This document shows, one piece after another, positions 1 to 5,792 of a stretch of DNA of 6,830 nucleotides. Source of the stretch: an uncultured Oscillospiraceae bacterium (GTDB taxonomy: Bacteria; Bacillota; Clostridia; Oscillospirales; Oscillospiraceae); assembly GCA_934668605.1 (NCBI GenBank), contig CAKUNY010000107.1, positions 1 to 6,830 of the forward strand, read 5' to 3'. Within the stretch, counting starts at the first letter, position 1. Every line of letters begins with the position of its first letter. The notes beneath the pieces were generated by a model. It had not been told where the DNA came from. It saw only the letters and a program-made list of their open reading frames with translations, and did no database searches. Both the position numbers and the translations under genes were made by a program.

Positions 1-16
1 CATCGACCCCTACGAA
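1..16. repeat. Possible edge of an intergenic repeat element
   Basis: The first bases read CATCGACCCCTACGAA, which on the minus strand is TTCGTAGGGGTCGATG. This resembles one arm of the GTAGGGG-type palindromic intergenic elements I recall as scattered through Oscillospiraceae-like genomes, where such an arm is followed by its complement. Only one arm is inside the window, so the palindrome cannot be seen. The call rests on memory of the motif, not on a repeat found here. Confidence 0.2.
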
Positions 17-17
17 C

Positions 18-43
18 CGTTTTGGCGCTCTGTGCGTAAAACG
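18..43 (-). terminator. Hairpin after the radical SAM gene (weak terminator candidate)
   Basis: CGTTTT at 18-23 pairs with AAAACG at 38-43. The stem continues inward through a G·T pair and CGC/GCG with one bulged base, leaving a loop of about 5 nt. It lies one base past the stop of the minus-strand radical SAM gene, where an operon terminator would be expected. On the minus strand the hairpin is followed by GTTCGTAGGG, with no T-run, so it is not a textbook intrinsic terminator. It could instead be an mRNA 3'-end stabiliser. Confidence 0.3.
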
Positions 44-44
44 C

Positions 45-656
45 TCAGCTCTCGAAGGGGCGGACGCGAAGGGTCGCGCCCAGCTTCTCGCAGATCGCCT
101 GCGCTGATCTCTGTTCGTCCGGCGTTGTGACCTGATCGACGACGGTCATCGCCACGTGCGGCACGTATTTGGTGCACTCGTGCGTGAATTTCAGCATCGC
201 GTCATACGAGCCGATGCCGAACTTCGAGCGCGTGAGCCGGAGATATTCCTCGGCGTCAATGGCATTGAGGCTGACGGACACTGCGTCGATCTTGCCCTCC
301 AGCCACGGCGCGGTCGGCTCGCCCCAGATGAGATCACTCAGGCCGTTCGTGTTGATGCGGGTCTTGACCGTGTAGTTTTTCTTGATCCACGCCGCGACCT
401 CCAGCAGGTCTTTCAGCCGCTCGGTGGGCTCACCGTAGCCGCAGAAGACGACCTCGTCCATGCTGTTTAAATCCCATTTGGAAAGCGACGCCTCGACCTC
501 CTCCACGCTCGGCTCATGATCCAGCCACAGCGGGTCGGAGCCGTACACACTCGGCGCATTCTGCCGCAGGCAGAACGTACACGCGCAGGGACAGCGGTTC
601 GTCATGTTCACATAGATTCCGTTTTTGACCTTGTAGGTGATAGTCATGCTCTTCAT
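45..656 (-). CDS. Radical SAM protein, TatD-associated type
   Basis: Small (203 aa) radical SAM enzyme of unknown reaction. The [4Fe-4S] motif is visible as NRCPCACTFC, where Cys22, Cys26 and Cys29 form CxxxCxxC; Cys24 is an extra cysteine inside the motif. A GxGEP SAM-binding motif lies at about 73-77, followed by NTNG at 102-105 and a SVSLNA strand at 127-132. The chain ends after the barrel core, with no C-terminal SPASM-type cysteine cluster. Length and motifs fit the TatD-associated radical SAM family, whose genes often sit next to or are fused with a TatD-type nuclease; none is in view because the window ends 44 bases downstream. I chose ATG at 656: it follows the upstream stop by 1 nt (TGA-G-ATG) and has GGGGGAA about 8 nt before it. 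The reading frame is open back to 725, but that stretch overlaps the upstream gene and looks non-native. A second ATG lies three codons further in. Last gene of the pdxK operon. Confidence 0.85.
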   Translation of the reverse strand: MKSMTITYKVKNGIYVNMTNRCPCACTFCLRQNAPSVYGSDPLWLDHEPSVEEVEASLSKWDLNSMDEVVFCGYGEPTERLKDLLEVAAWIKKNYTVKTRINTNGLSDLIWGEPTAPWLEGKIDAVSVSLNAIDAEEYLRLTRSKFGIGSYDAMLKFTHECTKYVPHVAMTVVDQVTTPDEQRSAQAICEKLGATLRVRPFES

Positions 657-657
657 C

Positions 658-1161
658 TCAGATTTCCCCCAATTTCTTTTTAAGTCCCGCGCGGTCGAGC
701 GCATGCCCGAGCAGCACATACACAACGCTGCTCAGCGCCACCTGCGTCAGATAGCCCGGAATGCCGAGCGCGGGCGCGGCGAAGTTTCCGGTGATGATGG
801 CTTCGTAGAGATAATATCCGCCGACGCAGAGAACGAGCGCCAGAACGATCCCAAGGATGTTGCGCTTATTCACGAGGCTTTCCCGCTTGCTTGTAAAGCA
901 GAACGCCGTGAGCGCCTTGATAATCACCGTGCCGGGCGCCCAGATACCGTAGCCGGAAAGCAGATCCGCCAGTCCCGCGCCGATGGCGCCGGCCGCCGCC
1001 GCGTAGGGCGCTGGAAGGAAGCTTGCCGCTAAGTACAAAAAGCCGTCTCCCACATGTGTGTAGCCCGTATGGCTCGGCACGTGGATGTACGCCGTAAAGA
1101 CGTAGATGATGGCCGCCATCAGCGCCGTCAGGCAAATTCTTCTTGTTGTTTTGTTTTTCAT
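658..1161 (-). CDS. ECF transporter S component, probable vitamin B6 (pyridoxine) uptake
   Basis: Integral membrane substrate-binding (S) subunit, 167 aa, of an energy-coupling-factor transporter in the HmpT/PdxU2-like group (ECF-type riboflavin_S/DUF1393 superfamily, by resemblance). About five to six hydrophobic segments are visible, around residues 9-27, 40-65, 72-90, 101-121 and 136-156. Helix 1 carries an AxxxA pattern (Ala13, Ala17), the type of motif S components use to contact EcfT. The GYTHVGDG and GAGLADLLSGY segments are typical of the group. The start ATG overlaps the pdxK stop by 4 bp (ATGA), with AAGGAAG (1169-1175) 7 nt upstream inside pdxK, so translation is probably coupled. 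Coupling to a B6 kinase is the basis for the pyridoxine/pyridoxal assignment; HMP or another small vitamin remains possible. No EcfA/A'/T genes are present, as is usual for group II S components that share a remote module. Confidence 0.85.
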   Translation of the reverse strand: MKNKTTRRICLTALMAAIIYVFTAYIHVPSHTGYTHVGDGFLYLAASFLPAPYAAAAGAIGAGLADLLSGYGIWAPGTVIIKALTAFCFTSKRESLVNKRNILGIVLALVLCVGGYYLYEAIITGNFAAPALGIPGYLTQVALSSVVYVLLGHALDRAGLKKKLGEI

Positions 1162-2015
1162 GGCGCCACTTCCTTATCCTGTCCCAGTTCCCACAGATAT
1201 TCTTCGAAGCAGATGCCGTCCGTCTCCGGAACGCCAAGCTTCTGGGTGTACAAAATGGTTTTCGTAATGAAATCCGCCGCCTTGCGGACGGAGGCCTCCA
1301 GCGGCACGCCGTTTACCAGATCAGCCGCCAGAATCGCGCCGAACACGTCGCCCGTTCCCGAGCGGTAGCCGCCCACGCGATGCGCGCAGAGCATGGCCGT
1401 TTTTCCCCGCGAGTAGACGAAGTTTCCGAGGTCGTCTCCCAGATGAATGCCAGAAATAACGATCTCCTGCGGCCCCGACTCCGAAAGTCTTTCGCAAAGC
1501 GCGGTCAGCTCGGGTTCCGTAAAATTCTCGCGGTACGGGGTACCTTCCAGAATGCAGGCCTCGGTGAGATTCGGGGTCAGCAGGTCTGCAAAGCGCAGAA
1601 GCTCGTGCATCCGCCCGGCAAGCTCCGGCGTATAGGTCGGATAGAGCCTTCCGTAGTCCCCCATCACAGGGTCGACCAGCACCTTCGTGTGCTCCTCTTT
1701 GAACCGCGCGAGAAAATCCTTGACGATATCGATCTGCCGCGCCGAGCCGAGAAAGCCTGTGGCAATGCCGTCAAAGCGTAATCCAAGCTTTTCCCATTCG
1801 CCTGCATAGGCTGGCATGTGCTCGGTGAAATCCTCGCAGAAGAAGCTCTCGAAGCCCGTATGATCAGAAAAAATCGCCGTCGGCAGCGGACAGCACTGGA
1901 TGTGCATCGCCGAGATGATCGGCAGCGCCACCGCGATCGAGCACCGGCCAAAGCCGCAGAAGTCGTTGATCACGGCAAGCTTTTTCTGCCGGTTGTGGGA
2001 AGATGTTTTCTGCAT
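1158..2015 (-). CDS. pdxK: Pyridoxal/pyridoxamine kinase (ribokinase superfamily)
   Basis: Cytoplasmic 285-aa ATP-dependent kinase that phosphorylates pyridoxal, pyridoxine or pyridoxamine at the 5' hydroxyl, trapping imported B6 and feeding PLP synthesis. The N-terminal strand and binding region (VINDFCGFGRCS, residues 15-26), the DPVMGD motif at 115-120, TPN at 147-149 and the anion-hole/catalytic SGTGD at 219-223 (catalytic base Asp223) place it in the PdxK/PdxY branch rather than ThiD. Length is normal for the family. The start is ATG at 2015, with AAGGGAG (2024-2030) 8 nt upstream. It is first in a minus-strand operon with the S component and the radical SAM gene. PdxY is an alternative name; which vitamer is preferred cannot be read from sequence. 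HMP kinase activity, as in some clostridial homologues, cannot be excluded. Confidence 0.9.
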   Translation of the reverse strand: MQKTSSHNRQKKLAVINDFCGFGRCSIAVALPIISAMHIQCCPLPTAIFSDHTGFESFFCEDFTEHMPAYAGEWEKLGLRFDGIATGFLGSARQIDIVKDFLARFKEEHTKVLVDPVMGDYGRLYPTYTPELAGRMHELLRFADLLTPNLTEACILEGTPYRENFTEPELTALCERLSESGPQEIVISGIHLGDDLGNFVYSRGKTAMLCAHRVGGYRSGTGDVFGAILAADLVNGVPLEASVRKAADFITKTILYTQKLGVPETDGICFEEYLWELGQDKEVAP

Positions 2016-2023
2016 GTGTCTTT

Positions 2024-2047
2024 CTCCCTTCCAAGCGTATCATAGCA
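2024..2047 (-). promoter_or_regulatory. Extended -10 promoter and RBS of the pdxK operon
   Basis: Read on the minus strand, TGCTATGAT at 2047-2039 is an extended -10 element (TGnTATGAT, five of six matches to TATAAT). Transcription would begin near 2032, just ahead of the AAGGGAG ribosome binding site at 2030-2024 and the ATG at 2015, giving a very short leader of under 20 nt. No convincing -35 box lies 16-18 bp upstream (the best is TATCAA at 2067-2062), which extended -10 promoters tolerate. Such a short leader leaves no room for a riboswitch after this start site. Confidence 0.5.
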
Positions 2048-2053
2048 AATGTC

Positions 2054-2073
2054 TGGCATTTTTGATATTGCCA
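2054..2073. promoter_or_regulatory. Short inverted repeat upstream of the pdxK -10 box
   Basis: TGGCA (2054-2058) and TGCCA (2069-2073) form 5-bp arms separated by 10 bp. The repeat spans the -35 position of the proposed pdxK promoter, where a regulator could bind. The arms are short enough to occur by chance, and no known operator is recognised. Confidence 0.2.
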
Positions 2074-2100
2074 TTTTTATTCTTCTTTCTAAGGCCAGAT

Positions 2101-2170
2101 TTTACAAACCGCGCGCCGCTCCCCCGCTGTCCGGCGCAGGCGGATAAAAGTTTGACGAAAATTTACAAAC
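2101..2170. repeat. Two direct copies of TTTACAAAC in the divergent intergenic region
   Basis: The 9-mer TTTACAAAC occurs at 2101-2109 and again at 2162-2170, 61 bp apart, between the pdxK operon and the regulator gene. The sequence between them is GC-rich at 2110-2145, then AT-rich. The function is unknown. It may be a chance repeat in AT-rich DNA or a spaced binding site. Confidence 0.25.
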
Positions 2171-2186
2171 AGTTTTTTCGCGTCCC

Positions 2187-2215
2187 TTGCTTTTTTGGTT
2201 AAAGTGTGCTAACTT
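2187..2215 (+). promoter_or_regulatory. Candidate promoter of the DtxR-family gene
   Basis: TTGCTT (2187-2192) and TAACTT (2210-2215) are separated by 17 bp, and the -10 is preceded by TG at 2207-2208, giving an extended -10 (TGCTAACTT). The start of transcription would fall near 2222, which favours the ATG at 2248 over the upstream in-frame GTG at 2206 and ATG at 2218. An inverted repeat, GTTA (2198-2201) and TAAC (2210-2213), overlaps the -10 and is a possible autoregulatory operator. It does not match the DtxR-box consensus spacing. Confidence 0.35.
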
Positions 2216-2247
2216 ATATGTATCTTGATAGAAAGTTGGTATCCCCT

Positions 2248-2637
2248 ATGAAAATTCTGCGCGCAGCAGAAGACTACCTTGAAGCGATGCTGATGATGCA
2301 GAAAAAGCACGGCTACATCCGCTCGATCGACATCGCCGAATTTCTCGGTGTGACAAAGCCCAGCGTCACCTACACCACCAAGCGTCTGAAGGAAAACGGC
2401 TACATCACGATGGACAAGGACGGCCTCATCACGCTCACCGCTGCCGGCATGGAAATTGCCTCAAGCATGCTTGACCGGCACAAAACGCTCACAAAGTTCC
2501 TCGTGAACCTCGGCGTCGACGAAATTACCGCCGAAACGGACGCGTGCAAAATGGAGCACGATCTGAGCGAGCAGAGCTACCGCGCCATCTGCGCCCACGC
2601 CGACCGGCACGGAAACACGCAAACAGACCATCTATAA
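2248..2637 (+). CDS. DtxR/MntR-family metal-dependent transcriptional regulator
   Basis: A 129-aa dimeric DNA-binding repressor expected to sense Mn2+ or Fe2+ and control metal uptake genes. The winged helix-turn-helix fills about residues 1-65, with a recognition helix around SVTYTTKRLKENGY (39-52). The metal-binding and dimerisation domain follows, and there is no C-terminal FeoA/SH3 domain, as in MntR. Likely ligands are Asp9 and Glu12 (AEDYLE), His78 (DRHK), and Cys100, Glu103 and His104 (ACKMEH). The Asp matches MntR Asp8, while the Cys matches DtxR Cys102, so the site is mixed and the preferred metal cannot be called. I start at ATG 2248 because the family motif AxDYLE begins right after it. 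In-frame starts at 2206 and 2218 would add unrelated residues, overlap the likely promoter, and lack a ribosome binding site; the site before 2248 is itself weak. Divergent from pdxK, followed by its own terminator. No metal transporter gene is adjacent. Confidence 0.88.
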   Translation: MKILRAAEDYLEAMLMMQKKHGYIRSIDIAEFLGVTKPSVTYTTKRLKENGYITMDKDGLITLTAAGMEIASSMLDRHKTLTKFLVNLGVDEITAETDACKMEHDLSEQSYRAICAHADRHGNTQTDHL

Positions 2638-2642
2638 GCTGA

Positions 2643-2680
2643 CGCGCGCTCTGCGATTTTGCGGGGCGCGCGATTTTTGT
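2643..2680 (+). terminator. Intrinsic terminator of the DtxR-family gene
   Basis: CGCGCGCTCTGC (2643-2654) pairs over all 12 positions with GCGGGGCGCGCG (2661-2672), including two G·T pairs, around a 6-nt loop GATTTT. A run of five T follows at 2674-2678. It starts 6 nt after the stop codon and separates the regulator transcript from the DUF554 gene. Confidence 0.9.
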
Positions 2681-2681
2681 C

Positions 2682-2734
2682 TTGATTTACAGGCTGCTTC
2701 GCGGTATGATGATGCGCGTAAAAACGCAAAGGGG
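2682..2734 (+). promoter_or_regulatory. Sigma-A type promoter and RBS of the DUF554 gene
   Basis: TTGATT (2682-2687) and TATGAT (2705-2710) are separated by exactly 17 bp, putting transcription start near 2717. A strong ribosome binding site, AAAGGGG (2728-2734), lies 7 nt before the ATG at 2742. With the terminator just upstream this indicates independent transcription. Confidence 0.7.
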
Positions 2735-2741
2735 TTACGTT

Positions 2742-3458
2742 ATGCCGGGACTTGGAACCATCATCAACACAGCCGCAATCGTTGCGGGCGGCCTTCTGGG
2801 ACTGCTGTTCAAAAATCTGCTGACAAAGAGCATGGAAGATACGCTTCTCAAGGCCAGCAGCGTATGCGTGCTGTTTATCGGCATCGGCGGGGCGATGTCG
2901 CAGATGCTGAAAGTCACAGACGGCGCGCTTGTAACAAGCGGCAGCATGATGCTCATCATCTGCTTTGTGCTGGGCGGCATCGTGGGAGAGCTTCTTGACC
3001 TTGAGGGAGCGTTTGAGCGATTTGGCGCGTGGCTTCGGAAAAAGACGCACAACGAGTCCGATTCCGGCTTTCTCTCCGGCTTCATTCACGCGTCTCTCAC
3101 CGTCTGCATCGGCGCGATGGCAATCGTCGGCTCAATTCAGGACGGGCTTCTCGGAGACGCTTCCCTTCTTTGCGCGAAGGCGGCGCTCGACGCGGTGATC
3201 ATTCTCGTCATGACGGCCTCGATGGGCAAGGGCTGCATCTTTTCGGCGATCCCGGTCGCGATTTTGCAGGGCGGTGTGACGCTTCTCTCGCGCGTGATCG
3301 CGCCCGTGATGACCGACGCGGCGATCGCGAGCCTGTCCTTTACGGGCTCGATTATGATCTTCTGCGTGGGCGTGAATCTCATCTGGGGCAAAACGATCAA
3401 GGTCGCGAACCTGCTTCCGACGCTCGTCTTTGCCGTCATTTATACCTTCCTGTTCTGA
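2742..3458 (+). CDS. DUF554 family integral membrane protein
   Basis: A 238-aa inner-membrane protein of the DUF554 family (the family of Bacillus YdfK and E. coli YqgA); the molecular function is not established. The family pattern is clear: GTIINTAAIVAGGLLGLLF at the N-terminus (about 5-23), a second hydrophobic segment ending in GGIVGELLDLE (78-88), then CIGAMAIVGSIQDGL (122-136) with the KAALD motif at 146-150, and further membrane segments near 151-175, 199-215 and 222-238. About six to seven membrane spans in total. The hydrophilic stretch around 96-108 is probably a cytoplasmic loop. The start at 2742 is supported by AAAGGGG 7 nt before it and by homology; an open frame back to 2682 overlaps the promoter and is rejected. 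Monocistronic, bounded by terminators. Adjacency to the metalloregulator hints at, but does not show, a link to ion homeostasis. Confidence 0.9.
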   Translation: MPGLGTIINTAAIVAGGLLGLLFKNLLTKSMEDTLLKASSVCVLFIGIGGAMSQMLKVTDGALVTSGSMMLIICFVLGGIVGELLDLEGAFERFGAWLRKKTHNESDSGFLSGFIHASLTVCIGAMAIVGSIQDGLLGDASLLCAKAALDAVIILVMTASMGKGCIFSAIPVAILQGGVTLLSRVIAPVMTDAAIASLSFTGSIMIFCVGVNLIWGKTIKVANLLPTLVFAVIYTFLF

Positions 3459-3462
3459 ACGC

Positions 3463-3510
3463 AAAAATATCCCGGCGACTGTAGTAAAGCTGCAATCGCC
3501 GGGATTTTGT
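3463..3510. terminator. Bidirectional terminator between DUF554 and metA
   Basis: ATCCCGGCGA (3469-3478) and TCGCCGGGAT (3496-3505) form a perfect 10-bp stem. Inside it TGTAG (3480-3484) pairs with CTGCA (3490-3494) after one mismatch. On the plus strand it is followed by TTTGTTT, and on the minus strand by ATTTTTGC, so it can stop transcription of both convergent units. The stop codons of DUF554 (3456-3458) and metA (3511-3513) flank it closely. Confidence 0.9.
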
Positions 3511-4449
3511 TTATTCTTCCGTTCGTTCGCCGGACTGGATGCGCGTGATATCGTACGGCACGGTCTGATAGACGAAGTAGTTGAGCCAGTTGCCGTAGAG
3601 CAGATGCGCGCACGAGCGCCACGTGACAAGGGGCGTTTTCTCCGGGTCGTCGCCGGGGAAATAGTGCTCCGGCACGTGGATCGGCACATTGGCCGCCACA
3701 TCGCGCAGATACTCCCGCAAGAGCGTATCGCGGTCATACTCCGCGTGCCCCATCAAAAAGACCTGCCGGCCATCTTGCGTTTTGACGGCGTAAACGCCGG
3801 CCTTATCCGAGCACGAGAGGATCTTGAGCTCCGGCACCTTTTCGATATCCTCGCGCAGAACCGTCGTGTTTCTCGAATGCGGCACCCAGAACTCGTCGTC
3901 AAAGCCGCGGAAAAGCATGAAGTTCGGTTCCTCCAGCGTGTGGCGGAAGACGCCGAAGAGCTTTTCGGGAAGCGGCTTTTTCGGGACGCCATAGTGATAG
4001 TAAAGCCCCGCCTGCGCGCCCCAGCAGATGTGAAGCGTCGAATGGACGTGCGTCTTGGACCACTCCATGATTTGACACAATTCCGGCCAGTAGTCGACCT
4101 GCTCAAACGGCAGATGCTCCACAGGCGCGCCCGTGATGATCAGGCCGTCGAAATTCTGGTTTTTTACCTCGTCAAACGTCTTGTAAAACGCCAGCATATG
4201 CTCCTGCGAGGTGTTTTTCGATACATGGCTCCTGGGCGCGACGAGCTCAAGCTCGATCTGCAAGGGGGTATTTCCGAGCACGCGGGCAAACTGCGTCTCG
4301 GTGTCGACCTTCGTCGGCATCAGGTTCAGAAGCAGAATGCGCAGCGGGCGGATGTCCTGCGTGATGGCGCGCGTCTCGGTCATCACGAAGATGTTTTCCT
4401 GCCGGAGCGTCTGCGTCGCGGGGAGCTGATTGGGAATTTTAATCGGCAT
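3511..4449 (-). CDS. metA: Homoserine O-acetyltransferase, MetA family
   Basis: A 312-aa cytoplasmic enzyme that acylates L-homoserine in the first committed step of methionine synthesis. It is of the MetA (glutamine-amidotransferase-like) fold, unrelated to MetX. The full-length frame shows the nucleophile Cys142 in HICWGAQAG (140-148), and His235 and Glu237 in MGHAEYD (233-239), completing the catalytic set. Residue 111, in TGAPVEHL, is Glu. In this family Glu111 goes with acetyl-CoA use (as in Bacillus cereus MetA) and Gly111 with succinyl-CoA (E. coli), so O-acetylhomoserine is the predicted product despite the common label homoserine O-succinyltransferase. The next gene upstream, metY, uses that product. 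The ATG at 4449 lies inside the end of metY (11-bp overlap), with GGAGG (4459-4463) 9 nt upstream, indicating translational coupling. It is the last gene of its operon and ends at a strong terminator. Confidence 0.95.
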   Translation of the reverse strand: MPIKIPNQLPATQTLRQENIFVMTETRAITQDIRPLRILLLNLMPTKVDTETQFARVLGNTPLQIELELVAPRSHVSKNTSQEHMLAFYKTFDEVKNQNFDGLIITGAPVEHLPFEQVDYWPELCQIMEWSKTHVHSTLHICWGAQAGLYYHYGVPKKPLPEKLFGVFRHTLEEPNFMLFRGFDDEFWVPHSRNTTVLREDIEKVPELKILSCSDKAGVYAVKTQDGRQVFLMGHAEYDRDTLLREYLRDVAANVPIHVPEHYFPGDDPEKTPLVTWRSCAHLLYGNWLNYFVYQTVPYDITRIQSGERTEE

Positions 4450-5740
4450 TCGTGATAGCCTCCAGTGCGTTCGCGATATCGGAAATCAGATCTTCCTTGT
4501 TCTCTAACCCGCACGAGAGCCGAATGAGTCCCGCCGGAACACCGGCGGCCTTCAGCTGCTCGTCGGTCATCTGCCGGTGCGTTGTGGAAGCCGGGCTCAG
4601 GCAACACGTCCTCGCGTCGGCCACATGTGTCTCGATCGCGGCAAGCTTTAATTCCCGCATGAATGCGCCCGCCGCTTCGCGTCCGCCCTTCAGCTCAAAG
4701 CACACAACGCCGCACGAGCCGTTCGGCAGATACTTCTGCGCGGTTTTATAGTAGGGGTCGGTCGGAAGACCGCAGTAGTGGACCGTTTCGACCTTCGGGT
4801 GCTTTGAAAGGTACTCTGCCACCGCCTGCGCGTTTTCGCAGTGCCGCGGCATGCGCACGTGAAGGCTCTCGAGGCCCAAATTTAGATAAAATGCACTCTG
4901 CGGCGACTGCATTGAGCCGAAGTCCCGCATCAGCTGCGCGGTGCATTTCGTGATGAACGCGCCCGCGTTTCCGAACTTCTCGGCATACGTTACGCCGTGA
5001 TAGCTCTCATCCGGGGTGCACAGGCCGGGGAACTTGTCCTTGTGCGCCATCCAGTCGAAGGTTCCGCCGTCGACGATCGCGCCGCCAAGCGCCGCCGCGT
5101 GGCCGTCCATGTACTTGGTCGTCGAATGCGTCACAATGTCCGCGCCCCACTCGAACGGGCGGCAGTTGATGGGCGTTGCAAACGTGTTGTCCACGATGAG
5201 CGGCACGCCGTGCCGGTGCGCAGCCTGTGCGAAGCGCTCGATGTCCAGAACTGTCAGCGCCGGGTTTGCGATCGTCTCGCCGAAGACGGCTTTCGTGTTC
5301 GGGCGGAACGCCGCTTCGAGTTCCTCTTCCGAGCAGTCCGGCGCGACAAACGTCGCTTCCACGCCCATTTTGGCCATCGTGACGGAAATGAGGTTGAACG
5401 TGCCGCCGTAGATGCTGGACGAGGCGACAATGTGGTCGCCGTTCGAGGCGATGTTGAACAGCGCAAAAAAGTTTGCCGCCTGCCCGGAAGCCGTCAGCAT
5501 TGCCGCCGTGCCACCCTCGAGCGCGCAGATCTTCGCTGCCACCATATCGCAGGTCGGGTTTTGCAGACGCGAGTAGAAATACCCCTCAGCCTCGAGGTCA
5601 AAGAGCTGTCCCATGGCCTCGCAGGTGTCGTATTTGAACGTGGTCGACTGGATGATCGGAATCTGGCGCGGCTCGCCCGACCCCGGGGTATAGCCCGCCT
5701 GAACGCAGTTGGTCTCGATGTGGTTTTTTACTTCGCGCAT
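4439..5740 (-). CDS. metY: O-acetylhomoserine sulfhydrylase (aminocarboxypropyltransferase)
   Basis: A 433-aa PLP-dependent enzyme of the Cys/Met metabolism (gamma) family, fold-type I. It replaces the acetyl group of O-acetylhomoserine with sulfide to give homocysteine. The PLP lysine is Lys209 in [11 protein letters not shown] (204-214); phosphate-binding and active-site residues lie around [10 protein letters not shown] (54-63) and SGQAAN (85-90); VDNTFATP (183-190) carries the Asp that contacts the pyridine nitrogen; and the C-terminal region has [17 protein letters not shown] and RLSCGLE. The length of about 430 residues and the insertion near 225-285 ([14 protein letters not shown]) fit MetY rather than the roughly 380-residue MetB/MetC group. 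ATG at 5740 has AAAGGGG (5749-5755) 8 nt upstream. It overlaps metA by 11 bp. Only 52 bp separate it from the HAD gene, with no terminator and no clear promoter, so it is probably read from an upstream promoter. Confidence 0.95.
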   Translation of the reverse strand: MREVKNHIETNCVQAGYTPGSGEPRQIPIIQSTTFKYDTCEAMGQLFDLEAEGYFYSRLQNPTCDMVAAKICALEGGTAAMLTASGQAANFFALFNIASNGDHIVASSSIYGGTFNLISVTMAKMGVEATFVAPDCSEEELEAAFRPNTKAVFGETIANPALTVLDIERFAQAAHRHGVPLIVDNTFATPINCRPFEWGADIVTHSTTKYMDGHAAALGGAIVDGGTFDWMAHKDKFPGLCTPDESYHGVTYAEKFGNAGAFITKCTAQLMRDFGSMQSPQSAFYLNLGLESLHVRMPRHCENAQAVAEYLSKHPKVETVHYCGLPTDPYYKTAQKYLPNGSCGVVCFELKGGREAAGAFMRELKLAAIETHVADARTCCLSPASTTHRQMTDEQLKAAGVPAGLIRLSCGLENKEDLISDIANALEAITNAD

Positions 5741-5792
5741 GATACATTCCCCTTTCAGCGTTTGTGTTTCTTCGGGTGTCTCTGAAAACCCT

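Noticed and set aside
657..725. N-terminal extension of the radical SAM protein (start at 725)
   Set aside because: It would overlap the end of the S-component gene by 68 bp, has no ribosome binding site, and adds a cysteine-rich stretch unlike the family. The start at 656 follows TGA by 1 nt and has GGGGGAA upstream.
2206..2247. Longer start (GTG 2206 or ATG 2218) for the DtxR-family regulator
   Set aside because: The extra residues do not belong to the family N-terminus, there is no ribosome binding site, and the extended -10 element lies inside this stretch.
2016..2247. Riboswitch or T-box in the divergent intergenic region
   Set aside because: With the -10 at 2039-2044 the pdxK leader would be under 20 nt, the regulator leader about 25 nt, and no long conserved stem structure is visible on either strand.
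2682..2741. Longer start for the DUF554 protein
   Set aside because: The frame begins in the -35/-10 promoter, and the conserved family N-terminus starts at 2742 after a strong AAAGGGG.
3430..4455. Long plus-strand open frame of 341 aa
   Set aside because: It lies antisense to metA, is rich in Arg, His and Asp typical of GC-rich shadow frames, and matches no family. metA in the opposite frame has all its catalytic residues.
4997..5785. Plus-strand open frame of 262 aa
   Set aside because: Antisense shadow of metY with an arginine-rich composition, no recognisable domain and no ribosome binding site.
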